DNA of 22,490 bases. It comes from Sphingobacteriales bacterium (GTDB lineage: Bacteria; Bacteroidota; Bacteroidia; Chitinophagales; Chitinophagaceae). The DNA is taken from assembly GCA_023251215.1 (NCBI GenBank), contig JAHEZF010000003.1, positions 1 through 22,490 on the forward strand, written 5' to 3'. Below the pieces are notes generated by a model, which was not told where the DNA came from, ran no database searches, and worked only from the letters and a program-made list of their open reading frames with translations. Below are positions 15,109-22,490 of this stretch, piece after piece. A program made the position numbers and the translations under genes. The number at the start of each line of letters is the position of its first letter. The stretch's first letter is position 1.

Positions 15109-18100
15109 TTAGCTTAGCAAATACTCGACATCTTCTTTTGTAAGTGATTTCACAAACGTAACGTCGTCTGCAATCAGTTCTTTAGCCAGCAATCGTTTTT
15201 TTTCCTGCAGTTGCATAATCTTGTCTTCAATGGTATCCTTACAGATCATGCGATAAGCAAAAATATTTTTATCCTGGCCAATGCGGTGGGTGCGGTCAAT
15301 GGCCTGCTGTTCAACGGCGGGGTTCCACCAGGGATCAACAATATAAACATAATCGGCTGCGGTTAAATTCAAACCGACTCCTCCTGCCTTGAGGGAAATG
15401 AGGAAAACTCTTACTGTGTTATCCCGCTGAAAACTTTGAATCGCTATTTCTCTGCCCGGCGCTGATGTGCTCCCGTCAAAATATTCATATTTCACACCCA
15501 GCTCTTCCAGCTTTGCTTTGATAAGGGCTAACATACCGAGAAATTGCGAAAAGATCAGCGCTTTATGGTCGCCTATATTTTCGACGATCTCTCTTGCCAA
15601 TTCATCCAGTTTGATAGAATGGTTTTCATATTTTTCCTGTTCGTTCTCCAAAGGGGTCCTTTCGGACAATATCGCCGGTGAATCGCAGATCTGCCGCAAC
15701 TTCATCAATCCCTGCAATATGGTGAGCTGTGATTTCTGAATGCCTTGCGTTTCGATGACGCCCAATATCTGGTTACGGAAATCATTGCGGTACGAATCAT
15801 ATATTTTTCGTTGTTCATCTTCCATTTCACAAAACAAGATCATCTCCTGTTTTTCGGGAAGATCCTTTGCCACCTGTTCCTTGGTACGGCGCAGAATAAA
15901 TGGATAGAGTATCTTTTTCAGATGTTCTTTCCGTTCCTGTTCACCAAACTTATCAATCGGTATGGCAAATTCCTGCCGGAAAAATTCCATGGTGCCCAGC
16001 ATCCCGGGATTCAGGAAATTCATTTGAGCAAATATGTCGAAGGTGTTATTCTGTAATGGCGTACCGCTCATACAAAGGCGATGTTTGGCATTCAGCAGGC
16101 AGGCAGCTTTGGTTACTTTACTCGATGGGTTTTTTATTGCCTGCGATTCATCCAGTATCACATAATCAAATTCCACTCCTGCCATTAATTTAATATCACT
16201 TCGCAATGTTCCGTATGTGGTAATCGTAACATCGTGATCGGTCAATTCTTCTTTTATTCTTGTCCTCGTATTACCGTGGTGGATGCGGTATGATAATTTG
16301 GGAGTAAACTTCTTAATTTCATTTTCCCAGTTATAGATCAGTGTTGTGGGACAAACCACCAGTGACTTTACCTTACCGTTTACATTTTTATAATATTCAA
16401 CGAAAGAAAGTGCCTGCACCGTTTTTCCCAAACCCATATCATCGGCCAGGATGCCGCCCCATTTAATTTCGCTGAGGTAATTGAGCCATTGATAGCCAGC
16501 CACCTGGTAGGGCCGTAGTATCATCTTTAAACTATACGGGGGTTCAATTTCTTTGATCTTATTAAACAGTCTCAGCTTTTTATATTTTTCTTCCAGGCGA
16601 ACAACTAATTCTTCTTCATCACGGTTTTCATATAACTCGTCAACCACACTAAAATGGTAGCGGGATAATTTAAGAGAATTGGTTTTCCCTTCCCCAACCC
16701 GGAACAGAAGAGAATATTTTTTCAGCCATTCTTCCGGCAAAATACCAAGTGTCCCGTCATTAAGTTGAACAAATTGCTGCTTATTGGCTAATGCCCTTTT
16801 TACTTCGGCCACTGTTACCTGCTGATCGCCAAATACGATATCTATTTTTGCATCAAACCAATCGGTATTGCTGCTGATAAATATCTTTGTTTGCGGTTTG
16901 GCTGTATTGAACCTGAAATTCTTTAATGCTTCAAATCCAAACACCGGCGTTTTCATATCCTTCATGGCATCCACAAATAAAAAGAACCAGTTATTTTTCA
17001 GCACATCTGTCCCTTTTAATGCCAGCGAAACCGTTCCTTCATCAAATATAAAATTGGAATGAAGGTTTTGCAGTTTTTGAATAAATGCTGACTCTGCTTC
17101 CCGGTTGCGGTGAACGATCATCACTTTGTCTCCTTGCGGTACTATTACTTCATCCCTGTCCTTCGCTTTTGTTTCATACCCTTTGTATGAAAAAGATGGC
17201 TGAAATACAAGGTAATCACCTTTCTCCTGCAAAAATAATTTCACATCCGGGTTGCCATCTTTAATTTCCTGTACCAGCGATTTATCAAAGTCAACTTTAT
17301 GTTCTCTGGTTAATGGTAAAATAAATTCTTGCAACGTTCTATTCCAATCTTCGGGTGGCACACTCATTTTTCCGTCAGGCAGGAATTTTTCAATGAGGTG
17401 AATCACTTCGTTATTCTTCCACAAGTGTGCCTGGTGATTGTAAGTAAAGAAAAGAGGGCTTGTACTTTCATTATCCCCCAGGTCGTATTCCATTCCCCCT
17501 GCTTTTACCCGGCATTGAATATCATAATGAGAATTCTTTTTTACAATAAAATGCGGCCTGGCCTCTTCTGTCTGTGGCTGCATCTGCTCCAGGTTATTTG
17601 TTTTAAACGCTTTTTTATCCGGCAGCAAAAAAACAAATGAATTTTTTTCCGCTGCTGCAAACATTTTTTTCAGCTTGGGCAAAAGGTATTCTGTGATTAA
17701 TTCCTTTGTTTCATCAGGAAGGTCATCTTCTTCCTGGTGGATGATATTTTCCCAAATGCCCGAAAAAGGAGAATTGCGGCTGATATATTTATTGATCTCC
17801 GCTTCTTGTAATTTGCGAAGTACGCCTAATAATTCTTTATCTGTTTCAGATAAAGAATCGGTGTTCACATACCGGCCTATGTCCAGTTTTTCCACTTTAC
17901 CAATAAAAGAATCCATTGTATCATTGGGTTCACCAATAACTACATCTACCACAAACTGCGGATAATTTTTTTTACTGAAATTGAAAACTACCCCCAGGCA
18001 CTGCAAGGGTCTCGGTATTTCTTCAACCTCTTCTTCCGGTTCTTCGCCCGGTTGTTGCTGTATTACAACCGGCTTTGCCGTGATAACCACAGGTGCTATT

Positions 18101-18888
18101 ACTCTTTTAATATTGCTGTCAAGCACCCGCAAAAAAGGTTTTCCTTCTTTATAAGTAAATTCAAACTTACCAGACAGACCATCATTCAGTGAGTAACCGT
18201 ATGCCTCCAGCAGTTTATTTTTTTCTTTATCCCAGTTACGGATGCTGTCAAAATAATTGGCGCCGTAAGCATTGAGCAATTGTAAAAACACTATCAGCTT
18301 GGGAAGGCAAAGAGGATGATCGGGATCTTCATAATCACAACTGGTGTCAAAATTCCTTTCTTCATTTTTACGAATAATCACTTTATAGGTTTGATTATTC
18401 AGTGTTACCAAAGCTTTCACCATTTCATTCTCCGCCTGTTGAAGATTTGCTTTATGGGTACGCAAAAAATTTTCTGCTTCCAGAAAAATTTCCTGCGAAG
18501 AGAGGAGACGAAGGGTACGCAGGTCTATTGTCTTCATTTTGGCAACGGTATGCCGCTGATCATATCGTACTTCTTCCGACTGCAGGTGCCCCCTGTCAAT
18601 CATTTCCTGTAATTGAAACAAAGCTGCGGCCTCGTGCCTGCAAATATCGCCCAGGTTATAGGGGCAGCCGCAACGCACTGAGGTGGATTTAGGGTCTTTG
18701 ATTTTCTGTATATGAACTTTATAGTAGGTAGCGTAGCTATCATCTTTTACCCGGAACACGGCGGACCCAAACAAATCGTCATATTCTACCAGCTCTGCAA
18801 ATCCAATAGCATGTATTTTCTTTCCCCTGCGGATCACTTCATCCGTTCCATGAGTATAGACATGCTTAATAAGGGGTGGTAAGGCCAT
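15109..18888 (-). CDS. SWIM zinc-finger SNF2-family helicase
   Basis: The product is 1259 residues. A SWIM-type zinc finger is near the N-terminus (Cys73, Cys75, Cys83, His85 in CGCPYNLGDICRH). A long central region (about 115-780) has no motif I can name. The C-terminal third is a complete SNF2 ATPase: motif I DDMGLGKT (816-823), motif II DESQ (913-916), motif III SGTPLQNN (941-948), then LKAGGVGLNL (1166-1175) and motif VI QAIDRTHRIGQ (1195-1205). Proteins of this plan are common in Bacteria as HepA/RapA-like DNA translocases of uncertain role; SWIM fingers bind DNA or protein. All catalytic motifs are intact. The gene is preceded by a 230-base gap with a good -7 box (18979-18986) and an inverted repeat, so it is probably its own unit. 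It is not flanked by methylase or nuclease genes, so there is no sign of a defence island. Confidence 0.93.
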   Translation of the reverse strand: MALPPLIKHVYTHGTDEVIRRGKKIHAIGFAELVEYDDLFGSAVFRVKDDSYATYYKVHIQKIKDPKSTSVRCGCPYNLGDICRHEAAALFQLQEMIDRGHLQSEEVRYDQRHTVAKMKTIDLRTLRLLSSQEIFLEAENFLRTHKANLQQAENEMVKALVTLNNQTYKVIIRKNEERNFDTSCDYEDPDHPLCLPKLIVFLQLLNAYGANYFDSIRNWDKEKNKLLEAYGYSLNDGLSGKFEFTYKEGKPFLRVLDSNIKRVIAPVVITAKPVVIQQQPGEEPEEEVEEIPRPLQCLGVVFNFSKKNYPQFVVDVVIGEPNDTMDSFIGKVEKLDIGRYVNTDSLSETDKELLGVLRKLQEAEINKYISRNSPFSGIWENIIHQEEDDLPDETKELITEYLLPKLKKMFAAAEKNSFVFLLPDKKAFKTNNLEQMQPQTEEARPHFIVKKNSHYDIQCRVKAGGMEYDLGDNESTSPLFFTYNHQAHLWKNNEVIHLIEKFLPDGKMSVPPEDWNRTLQEFILPLTREHKVDFDKSLVQEIKDGNPDVKLFLQEKGDYLVFQPSFSYKGYETKAKDRDEVIVPQGDKVMIVHRNREAESAFIQKLQNLHSNFIFDEGTVSLALKGTDVLKNNWFFLFVDAMKDMKTPVFGFEALKNFRFNTAKPQTKIFISSNTDWFDAKIDIVFGDQQVTVAEVKRALANKQQFVQLNDGTLGILPEEWLKKYSLLFRVGEGKTNSLKLSRYHFSVVDELYENRDEEELVVRLEEKYKKLRLFNKIKEIEPPYSLKMILRPYQVAGYQWLNYLSEIKWGGILADDMGLGKTVQALSFVEYYKNVNGKVKSLVVCPTTLIYNWENEIKKFTPKLSYRIHHGNTRTRIKEELTDHDVTITTYGTLRSDIKLMAGVEFDYVILDESQAIKNPSSKVTKAACLLNAKHRLCMSGTPLQNNTFDIFAQMNFLNPGMLGTMEFFRQEFAIPIDKFGEQERKEHLKKILYPFILRRTKEQVAKDLPEKQEMILFCEMEDEQRKIYDSYRNDFRNQILGVIETQGIQKSQLTILQGLMKLRQICDSPAILSERTPLENEQEKYENHSIKLDELAREIVENIGDHKALIFSQFLGMLALIKAKLEELGVKYEYFDGSTSAPGREIAIQSFQRDNTVRVFLISLKAGGVGLNLTAADYVYIVDPWWNPAVEQQAIDRTHRIGQDKNIFAYRMICKDTIEDKIMQLQEKKRLLAKELIADDVTFVKSLTKEDVEYLLS

Positions 18889-18904
18889 TCAGTCTTTCAA
18901 TTTG

Positions 18905-18962
18905 CAGTTGGCAATCATTCCGATTTTATTGGAGATACTTTGTGATTGCCCATTGCCAACTG
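18905..18962. repeat. Inverted repeat with TTGCC units in the SNF2 gene leader
   Basis: CAGTTGGCAAT (18905-18915) and ATTGCCAACTG (18952-18962) pair perfectly over 11 bp with a 36-base spacer. Further units of the same kind, GATTGCC at 18944 and GGGCAATCGGCAA at 18969-18981, lie next to it. It falls between the -7 box and the ATG of the helicase gene and so should be in its 5' leader. The unit type looks like an interspersed low-complexity repeat. Confidence 0.5.
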
Positions 18963-18978
18963 GGAATCGGGCAATCGG

Positions 18979-18986
18979 CAAATGTA
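18979..18986 (-). promoter_or_regulatory. Consensus -7 box (TACATTTG) upstream of the SNF2 gene
   Basis: On the minus strand this is a full match to TAnnTTTG, followed by CC. It would give a leader of about 85 bases containing the inverted repeat. No good -33 TTTG box is seen at the usual distance, which lowers certainty. Confidence 0.45.
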
Positions 18987-19118
18987 AAAGAATGTGATCC
19001 GGATTTCCACATAAAGCCGGATAAATAAAAAATAAATTTTATTCGGGAATTGTACAGGAAAAATGAAGTATCTTAGAAGATTTTTTTGCCCGGCTGATCA
19101 TACCGAAAAAAATCATCG

Positions 19119-19859
19119 TTACCTGTTACGTTGTTTCAGCAGCAGTTTTCCTTCCTTATACACAGGCAACACACTGGCCTCATCTTCTGTGAGACAATAA
19201 CGAATATCTTTTTCCAGTCCAAAATTCATCAGCCGGTGATAATGTGATGCATTGTTTTTTTTCATAAAACCAAATAAATCTTTCCCGGATTTTTCATACA
19301 TGTTAGCCGCCAGGTGTGATGAATCGCAGTTTACAGAAAAGTATTTTCCAATCTTTGAAATGACAGCTCCTGCAAAAAGAGTGTCTTCCATATTCATCCG
19401 GTCTTTCCAGCCTGCACAGCCAAGGATCACATTTTTTTTCATTTGTGATAAATGCTCACAAACAGCAGACAGGTTTGTAAATGCGCCGGTAATAATTTCA
19501 TCCGCTCCTTTTTCCAATGCCATGTGTAATAGTCTTGTGCCATTGGTGGTAGTAAGTACCAGGGTTTTTCCTTCTATAAATTCACGGGGATACTCAAAAG
19601 GAGAATTTCCATGCTCCAGGCCTTCCGCCACTTTGCCATCTCTTTCACCTGCAGTAATGCCGTCAATTTGTTTTCCTAATTCAATACAGCGGCTCACACT
19701 GTCAACGGGTATTACAGACCTGGCGCCGTTAAATAATGCAGTAGCAATAGTGGAAGTAGCTCTTAATACATCAATGATAACAACAATGCTGTTGTTGAGA
19801 TCATATAAATGCAGCAGTGCCGGAGAAAGGGAAGTATGGAGGGTTGGCTTATTGTTCAT
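19119..19859 (-). CDS. comB: 2-phosphosulfolactate phosphatase family protein (ComB-like)
   Basis: The product is 246 residues, the usual family length. Family landmarks are IIDVLRATSTI (28-38), GERDG (71-75), GNSPFEY (84-90), TTTNGTR (103-109) and CAGWKDR with an acidic pair (148-159). ComB hydrolyses 2-phosphosulfolactate to sulfolactate in coenzyme M synthesis of methanogens. The family is also common in bacteria that make no coenzyme M, where its substrate is unclear, possibly in sulfolactate or related metabolism. The ATG at 19859 is preferred; an in-frame TTG at 19883 lies in an AT-rich leader. It starts 42 bases after the SRPBCC gene on the same strand, and the two may be co-transcribed. 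No comA or other sulfonate genes are nearby. Confidence 0.87.
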   Translation of the reverse strand: MNNKPTLHTSLSPALLHLYDLNNSIVVIIDVLRATSTIATALFNGARSVIPVDSVSRCIELGKQIDGITAGERDGKVAEGLEHGNSPFEYPREFIEGKTLVLTTTNGTRLLHMALEKGADEIITGAFTNLSAVCEHLSQMKKNVILGCAGWKDRMNMEDTLFAGAVISKIGKYFSVNCDSSHLAANMYEKSGKDLFGFMKKNNASHYHRLMNFGLEKDIRYCLTEDEASVLPVYKEGKLLLKQRNR

Positions 19860-19901
19860 GATTGGTAAAAAATAAAGGATCAATAAAAAACCGGAAAGCG
19901 T

Positions 19902-20378
19902 TTATTTAATAAGCAGCCGTTTCCATTTATCACTCTCTGCATATTCCCTGATCGTTTTGTTGCGTAGTTGCAGCAACCGGGTCAAGTATTTAAACAAATA
20001 CAGTTTGTCAAATATCTTACCTGCTGTGCCATACGGCACCTCGTAATAAAACAGGTCTATCAAAATAGTTCCGTTATCGCAGGGTTTGAAATGATGTTCA
20101 TGTTTCATCATTTTAAAATCACCCTGCAATTGTTCGTCGGTAAAATGATCCGGTTTTTTCATTTCCGTTATTTTAACCCGGAGAAAGCGGTTTTTAAAAA
20201 AGTGTCTTGCCTTCCATGTTACGGTATCTTCTTTTTCTATCAACCCAAACCTTGTGCCCGCCACAGCTTCTTCTTTAAATTTCGACATAGACTCTTTGTG
20301 CACTCCTATATGCCGGCTAAGATCGAATACAACGTTAGCGGGTGCCGCAACGAATGTTGTAAGATGAATTGTTGGCAT
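19902..20378 (-). CDS. SRPBCC (START-like) domain protein
   Basis: The product is 158 residues and is one complete SRPBCC fold: it opens with a beta strand and the usual phrase 'APANVVFDLSRHIGVHKES', ends in a long basic helix (about 120-158), and has a middle HEHHF segment. There is no signal peptide. The fold binds hydrophobic ligands or lipids in an inner pocket; no catalytic role can be read from the sequence. Similar stand-alone proteins are often annotated as polyketide cyclase-like or ligand-binding proteins. A -7-like box (TACATTTC, 20383-20390) lies only 4 bases before the ATG, which would give a nearly leaderless transcript. The gene is followed by comB after 42 bases. Confidence 0.82.
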   Translation of the reverse strand: MPTIHLTTFVAAPANVVFDLSRHIGVHKESMSKFKEEAVAGTRFGLIEKEDTVTWKARHFFKNRFLRVKITEMKKPDHFTDEQLQGDFKMMKHEHHFKPCDNGTILIDLFYYEVPYGTAGKIFDKLYLFKYLTRLLQLRNKTIREYAESDKWKRLLIK

Positions 20379-20382
20379 GAAC

Positions 20383-20390
20383 GAAATGTA
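20383..20390 (-). promoter_or_regulatory. Possible -7 box of the SRPBCC gene (TACATTTC)
   Basis: It matches TAnnTTTG at 7 of 8 positions on the minus strand. It is also part of a repeated TTTTACATTT unit in this gap, so the match may be a by-product of the repeat. Confidence 0.25.
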
Positions 20391-20465
20391 AAATTTTAAA
20401 TACTGAATATAAAATTATGCAACCTGCACACCATTTTACATTTTAAATTCCGGGTTTTACATTTT
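20384..20465. repeat. Short AT-rich repeats TTTTACATTT between gcvT and the SRPBCC gene
   Basis: AAATGTAAAAT (20384-20394) and ATTTTACATTT (20433-20443) form a perfect 11-bp inverted repeat. A further direct copy TTTTACATTTT is at 20455-20465. They fill most of the 91-base intergenic gap. Confidence 0.45.
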
Positions 20466-20469
20466 TCAT

Positions 20470-21555
20470 TTAACTGAATGGGATCTTCGCCACTTTTGCC
20501 TGCAGTAATTTATCCCTGACCTTAATAAAAATTTCCGACCCTGTCGCTGCAAAAGCTACCCGCACATATCCCATTCCTATTGCTTTATTTAATGATGGTG
20601 ATTGGGTTCCGGATGTAACTATGCCAATCTGTGCTCCTGAAAAATCTTTTATCTCATACCCGTGTCTTGGAATGCCTTTCTCAATCAATTCAAACCCCAA
20701 CAGTTTTTTTTCAACTCCATTATTTTTTTGTTGTTCTAAAATTTTCCTGGCAGTAAATTCTTTGGTGAATTTTGTTATCCAGCCCAATCCTGCTTCCAGC
20801 GGCGATGTGGTATCGTCAATATCATTACCATACAAACAATAACCCATTTCAAGCCGCAATGTGTCTCTTGCTCCCAGGCCAACCGGCTTCAATCCCTGCG
20901 GTCTGCCAATTTTAAAAATCGCATCCCATATTTTATCAGCGGCATCATCCCGATCCTCGAAATAAATTTCTACTCCGCCTGCGCCAGTATAGCCGGTGGC
21001 GCTTATTAATACATTATCAACTCCGGCAAATTTTCCTTTAGTAAAAGTGTAATATTTTAAATTCAGTATATCCATTTCTGTCAGCGGCTGCAGCATTTTT
21101 GTTGCATTAGGTCCCTGTATCGCCAGCAAGCAGGTTTTATCAGAAATATTGTGCATCTCTGCGCTGCTTGTATTATGCAGGCTTATCCAGTTCCAGTCTT
21201 TTTCAATATTGGAAGCATTTACCACCAGCATATACACCTTATTTTCTTCAATACAATAAACCAACAGGTCATCTACGATACCACCTGTTTCATTCGTCAA
21301 ACAACTATATTGAGCTTTCCCAGCGGTAAGCTTTGAAGCATCGTTAGTAGTAATTCTCTGTATAAGATCAAGAGCATTCTCTCCTTTCAGAATAAATTCT
21401 CCCATGTGACTTACATCAAATATGCCCGCATTTTTACGAACAGTCATATGTTCATCATTGATACCGGTATAGCTGATGGGCATATTATAGCCTGCAAACT
21501 CCGCCATTTTTGCGCCCAAAGCAATATGTTTTTTAGTGAAAGGAGTGTTCTTCAT
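20470..21555 (-). CDS. gcvT: Glycine cleavage system T protein (aminomethyltransferase)
   Basis: The product is 361 residues, full length. It takes the aminomethyl group from the H-protein lipoyl arm and passes methylene to tetrahydrofolate, releasing ammonia, in the cytoplasm. Landmarks are [10 protein letters not shown] (20-29), [10 protein letters not shown] (44-53), TTNDASKL (69-76), the [10 protein letters not shown] block with the conserved aspartate pair at 95-96, [15 protein letters not shown], and the [26 protein letters not shown] folate-domain motif. The C-terminal barrel domain (about 280-361) is present. gcvH and gcvP are not adjacent, as is usual in this phylum. A -7-like box TACATTTAC at 21572-21580 ends 16 bases before the ATG, within the 33-base gap after the methyltransferase gene, so it may have its own promoter as well as read-through. 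Confidence 0.95.
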   Translation of the reverse strand: MKNTPFTKKHIALGAKMAEFAGYNMPISYTGINDEHMTVRKNAGIFDVSHMGEFILKGENALDLIQRITTNDASKLTAGKAQYSCLTNETGGIVDDLLVYCIEENKVYMLVVNASNIEKDWNWISLHNTSSAEMHNISDKTCLLAIQGPNATKMLQPLTEMDILNLKYYTFTKGKFAGVDNVLISATGYTGAGGVEIYFEDRDDAADKIWDAIFKIGRPQGLKPVGLGARDTLRLEMGYCLYGNDIDDTTSPLEAGLGWITKFTKEFTARKILEQQKNNGVEKKLLGFELIEKGIPRHGYEIKDFSGAQIGIVTSGTQSPSLNKAIGMGYVRVAFAATGSEIFIKVRDKLLQAKVAKIPFS

Positions 21556-21571
21556 GCCGGTAAAATTGTTT

Positions 21572-21580
21572 GTAAATGTA
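21572..21580 (-). promoter_or_regulatory. Probable -7 box of gcvT (TACATTTAC)
   Basis: On the minus strand it matches TAnnTTTG with A for G, and lies 16 bases before the ATG. This is almost the same box and spacing as in mqnC and nagA. No -33 box at the usual distance is evident. Confidence 0.45.
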
Positions 21581-21588
21581 GAGCAAAT

Positions 21589-22329
21589 TCATTTCTGAAT
21601 TTTCCCCATCCGCAGATGAACCGGAAAAACAATTTTCATCTTTTTTGCTTTCCATTGTGCGGCTACTTTTTTTATTAATTCATCAACGGGGTTAAATTGA
21701 TTGGAGGCTATAAATTTTTGCAGGGCCGACCACGTATTCAGATACCCCTCCAGTTCTTTCAGCGTCCACTCAAGTTGTATTTCGAATACTGGTGCTTGTA
21801 TTTCCAAAAATGGAAAGGGCAAAGACGTATAATTATCGTCCACATGTTTTCTTTCATAATCCCAATACCGGCCCAATCTATTTTTATAATGCTGCACATT
21901 GATGAGTTCGTCTATTTCCGGGGATATACTTAGTAAAGAATATGTCCACACGGCAATCCATGAACCGGGTTTAGCAACCCGTTTTACTTCAGTATAAAAT
22001 TCACCAACACGGAACCAGTGCAAAGCCTGCGAAACCGTAATGAGGTCAAAGATGTTGTTGGGAAAACGGGTATGCTCTGCCGGTTCAACAGAATAAATAA
22101 TATTTGATTCCGGGTATGCCTTGTCAATTTGTTTCTGGCTAATATCTGTCGCATAAATTTTTTCAAAATATTTTGTCAGCATTATTGCGGTTTGCCCGCT
22201 ACCGGTGCCACAATCCCAGGCAACTTGCCTGTTTTTTACATTGCTAAGAATAAAATCAAACAATTCCTGCGGATAGTGGGGACGATACTTTGCGTAAAGG
22301 TCTGCTTGTCCTGAAAATTTATCTTTCAT
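21589..22329 (-). CDS. Class I SAM-dependent methyltransferase
   Basis: The product is 246 residues. The N-terminal helix region YAKYRPHYPQELF (12-24) and motif I WDCGTGSG (38-45) are typical of Methyltransf_11-type enzymes; the acidic end of the second strand is Asp62 (ATDIS). SQALHWF follows (around residue 100), as in yeast Tmt1/Crg1 and Arabidopsis-type small-molecule methyltransferases. The fold and cofactor are safe; the acceptor is unknown, probably a small molecule. The start at 22329 has AGAAGG just before the ATG, one of the few Shine-Dalgarno-like sequences here, which overlaps a -7-like TATCTTTAG (22334-22342). It precedes gcvT by 33 bases on the same strand; no functional link is evident. 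Confidence 0.9.
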   Translation of the reverse strand: MKDKFSGQADLYAKYRPHYPQELFDFILSNVKNRQVAWDCGTGSGQTAIMLTKYFEKIYATDISQKQIDKAYPESNIIYSVEPAEHTRFPNNIFDLITVSQALHWFRVGEFYTEVKRVAKPGSWIAVWTYSLLSISPEIDELINVQHYKNRLGRYWDYERKHVDDNYTSLPFPFLEIQAPVFEIQLEWTLKELEGYLNTWSALQKFIASNQFNPVDELIKKVAAQWKAKKMKIVFPVHLRMGKIQK

Positions 22330-22412
22330 CCTTCTAAAGATAAAACAGAAAAGCCCCGCCCGGTAAAACCCAAAAGGGATCTTTCTTTCCCGTTTATATT
22401 GGGATCCAGCCT

Positions 22413-22430
22413 TTCTGCCAGTCAGCAGAA
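22413..22430. repeat. Short palindrome near the right edge
   Basis: TTCTGC (22413-22418) and GCAGAA (22425-22430) pair perfectly around a six-base spacer. It lies upstream of the methyltransferase gene. The region 22343-22490 holds no gene I can support; an ATG at 22453 opens a plus-strand frame that runs off the edge after 13 codons. Confidence 0.35.
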
Positions 22431-22490
22431 TTCAACCAAATTTTTAGTTCCATGTATTCAAGAGTGAAAAAACAGGTGAGGGAGAGCCGG

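Noticed and set aside
15109..18888. The SNF2 helicase as part of a defence system (DISARM- or Wadjet-like island)
   Set aside because: No methylase, nuclease or other defence gene is adjacent, and the SWIM-SNF2 plan is a common stand-alone chromosomal protein.
19252..19875. A 207-residue plus-strand open frame
   Set aside because: It runs antisense through comB, whose motifs are all intact on the minus strand.
22453..22490. Possible start of a plus-strand gene at the right edge (ATG then MYSRVKKQ)
   Set aside because: Only 13 codons are visible, with no clear promoter or ribosome binding site.
1..22490. CRISPR arrays, tRNA or rRNA genes, insertion sequences or phage genes
   Set aside because: No regular spacer-repeat arrays, no tRNA cloverleaf noticed, and no transposase or integrase motifs in any frame.

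Overview
The window looks like a chromosomal segment of a Bacteroidota bacterium, most likely in or near the Chitinophagaceae. The reasons are a type IX secretion C-terminal sorting domain, a TonB-receptor-like barrel of the OMP_b-brl_3 type, the futalosine-pathway enzyme MqnC, -7 boxes of the Bacteroidota form TAnnTTTG close to start codons, little Shine-Dalgarno signal, and AT-rich intergenic DNA carrying short interspersed palindromes. The family placement is inference; no rRNA or tRNA is present to anchor it.

Layout, left to right. 1-945 (-): M16 zinc peptidase cut by the window edge. 1238-2434 (-): secreted aspartic protease with a C-terminal PDZ domain. 2621-3778 (+): mqnC. 3914-4882 (-): dihaem cytochrome c lipoprotein. 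4955-6058 (-): nagA. 6170-7612 (-): T9SS-exported protein with its own terminator. 7723-8127: remnants of two minus-strand genes, one of them clearly the end of an OmpR-type response regulator. 8151-11324 (-): a two-gene unit of prc (tail-specific protease) and a secreted protein of unknown function. 11430-11785: a second graveyard, in which the front of one secreted-protein gene is joined to the end of a TonB-type barrel gene. 11886-12044 (+): a 52-residue ORF with its own rho-independent terminator. 12128-15013 (-): intact barrel receptor. 15109-18888 (-): SWIM-SNF2 helicase. 19119-19859 (-): ComB-like phosphatase. 19902-20378 (-): SRPBCC protein. 20470-21555 (-): gcvT. 21589-22329 (-): class I methyltransferase.

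All confident genes except mqnC are on the minus strand; the only other plus-strand candidate is the 52-residue ORF. They are mostly independent housekeeping or envelope functions: menaquinone synthesis (mqnC), one-carbon metabolism (gcvT), amino-sugar catabolism (nagA), electron transfer (cytochrome) and envelope proteolysis (aspartic protease, prc). The only tight operon is prc with the downstream secreted protein (6 bases apart). Several other genes have a plausible private promoter, and nagA is insulated by an upstream terminator.

I found no convincing new multi-gene system. The points worth a second look are the two groups of gene remnants, the 52-residue ORF with its terminator, an 18-bp perfect palindrome read in frame inside mqnC, and several interspersed inverted repeats between genes.
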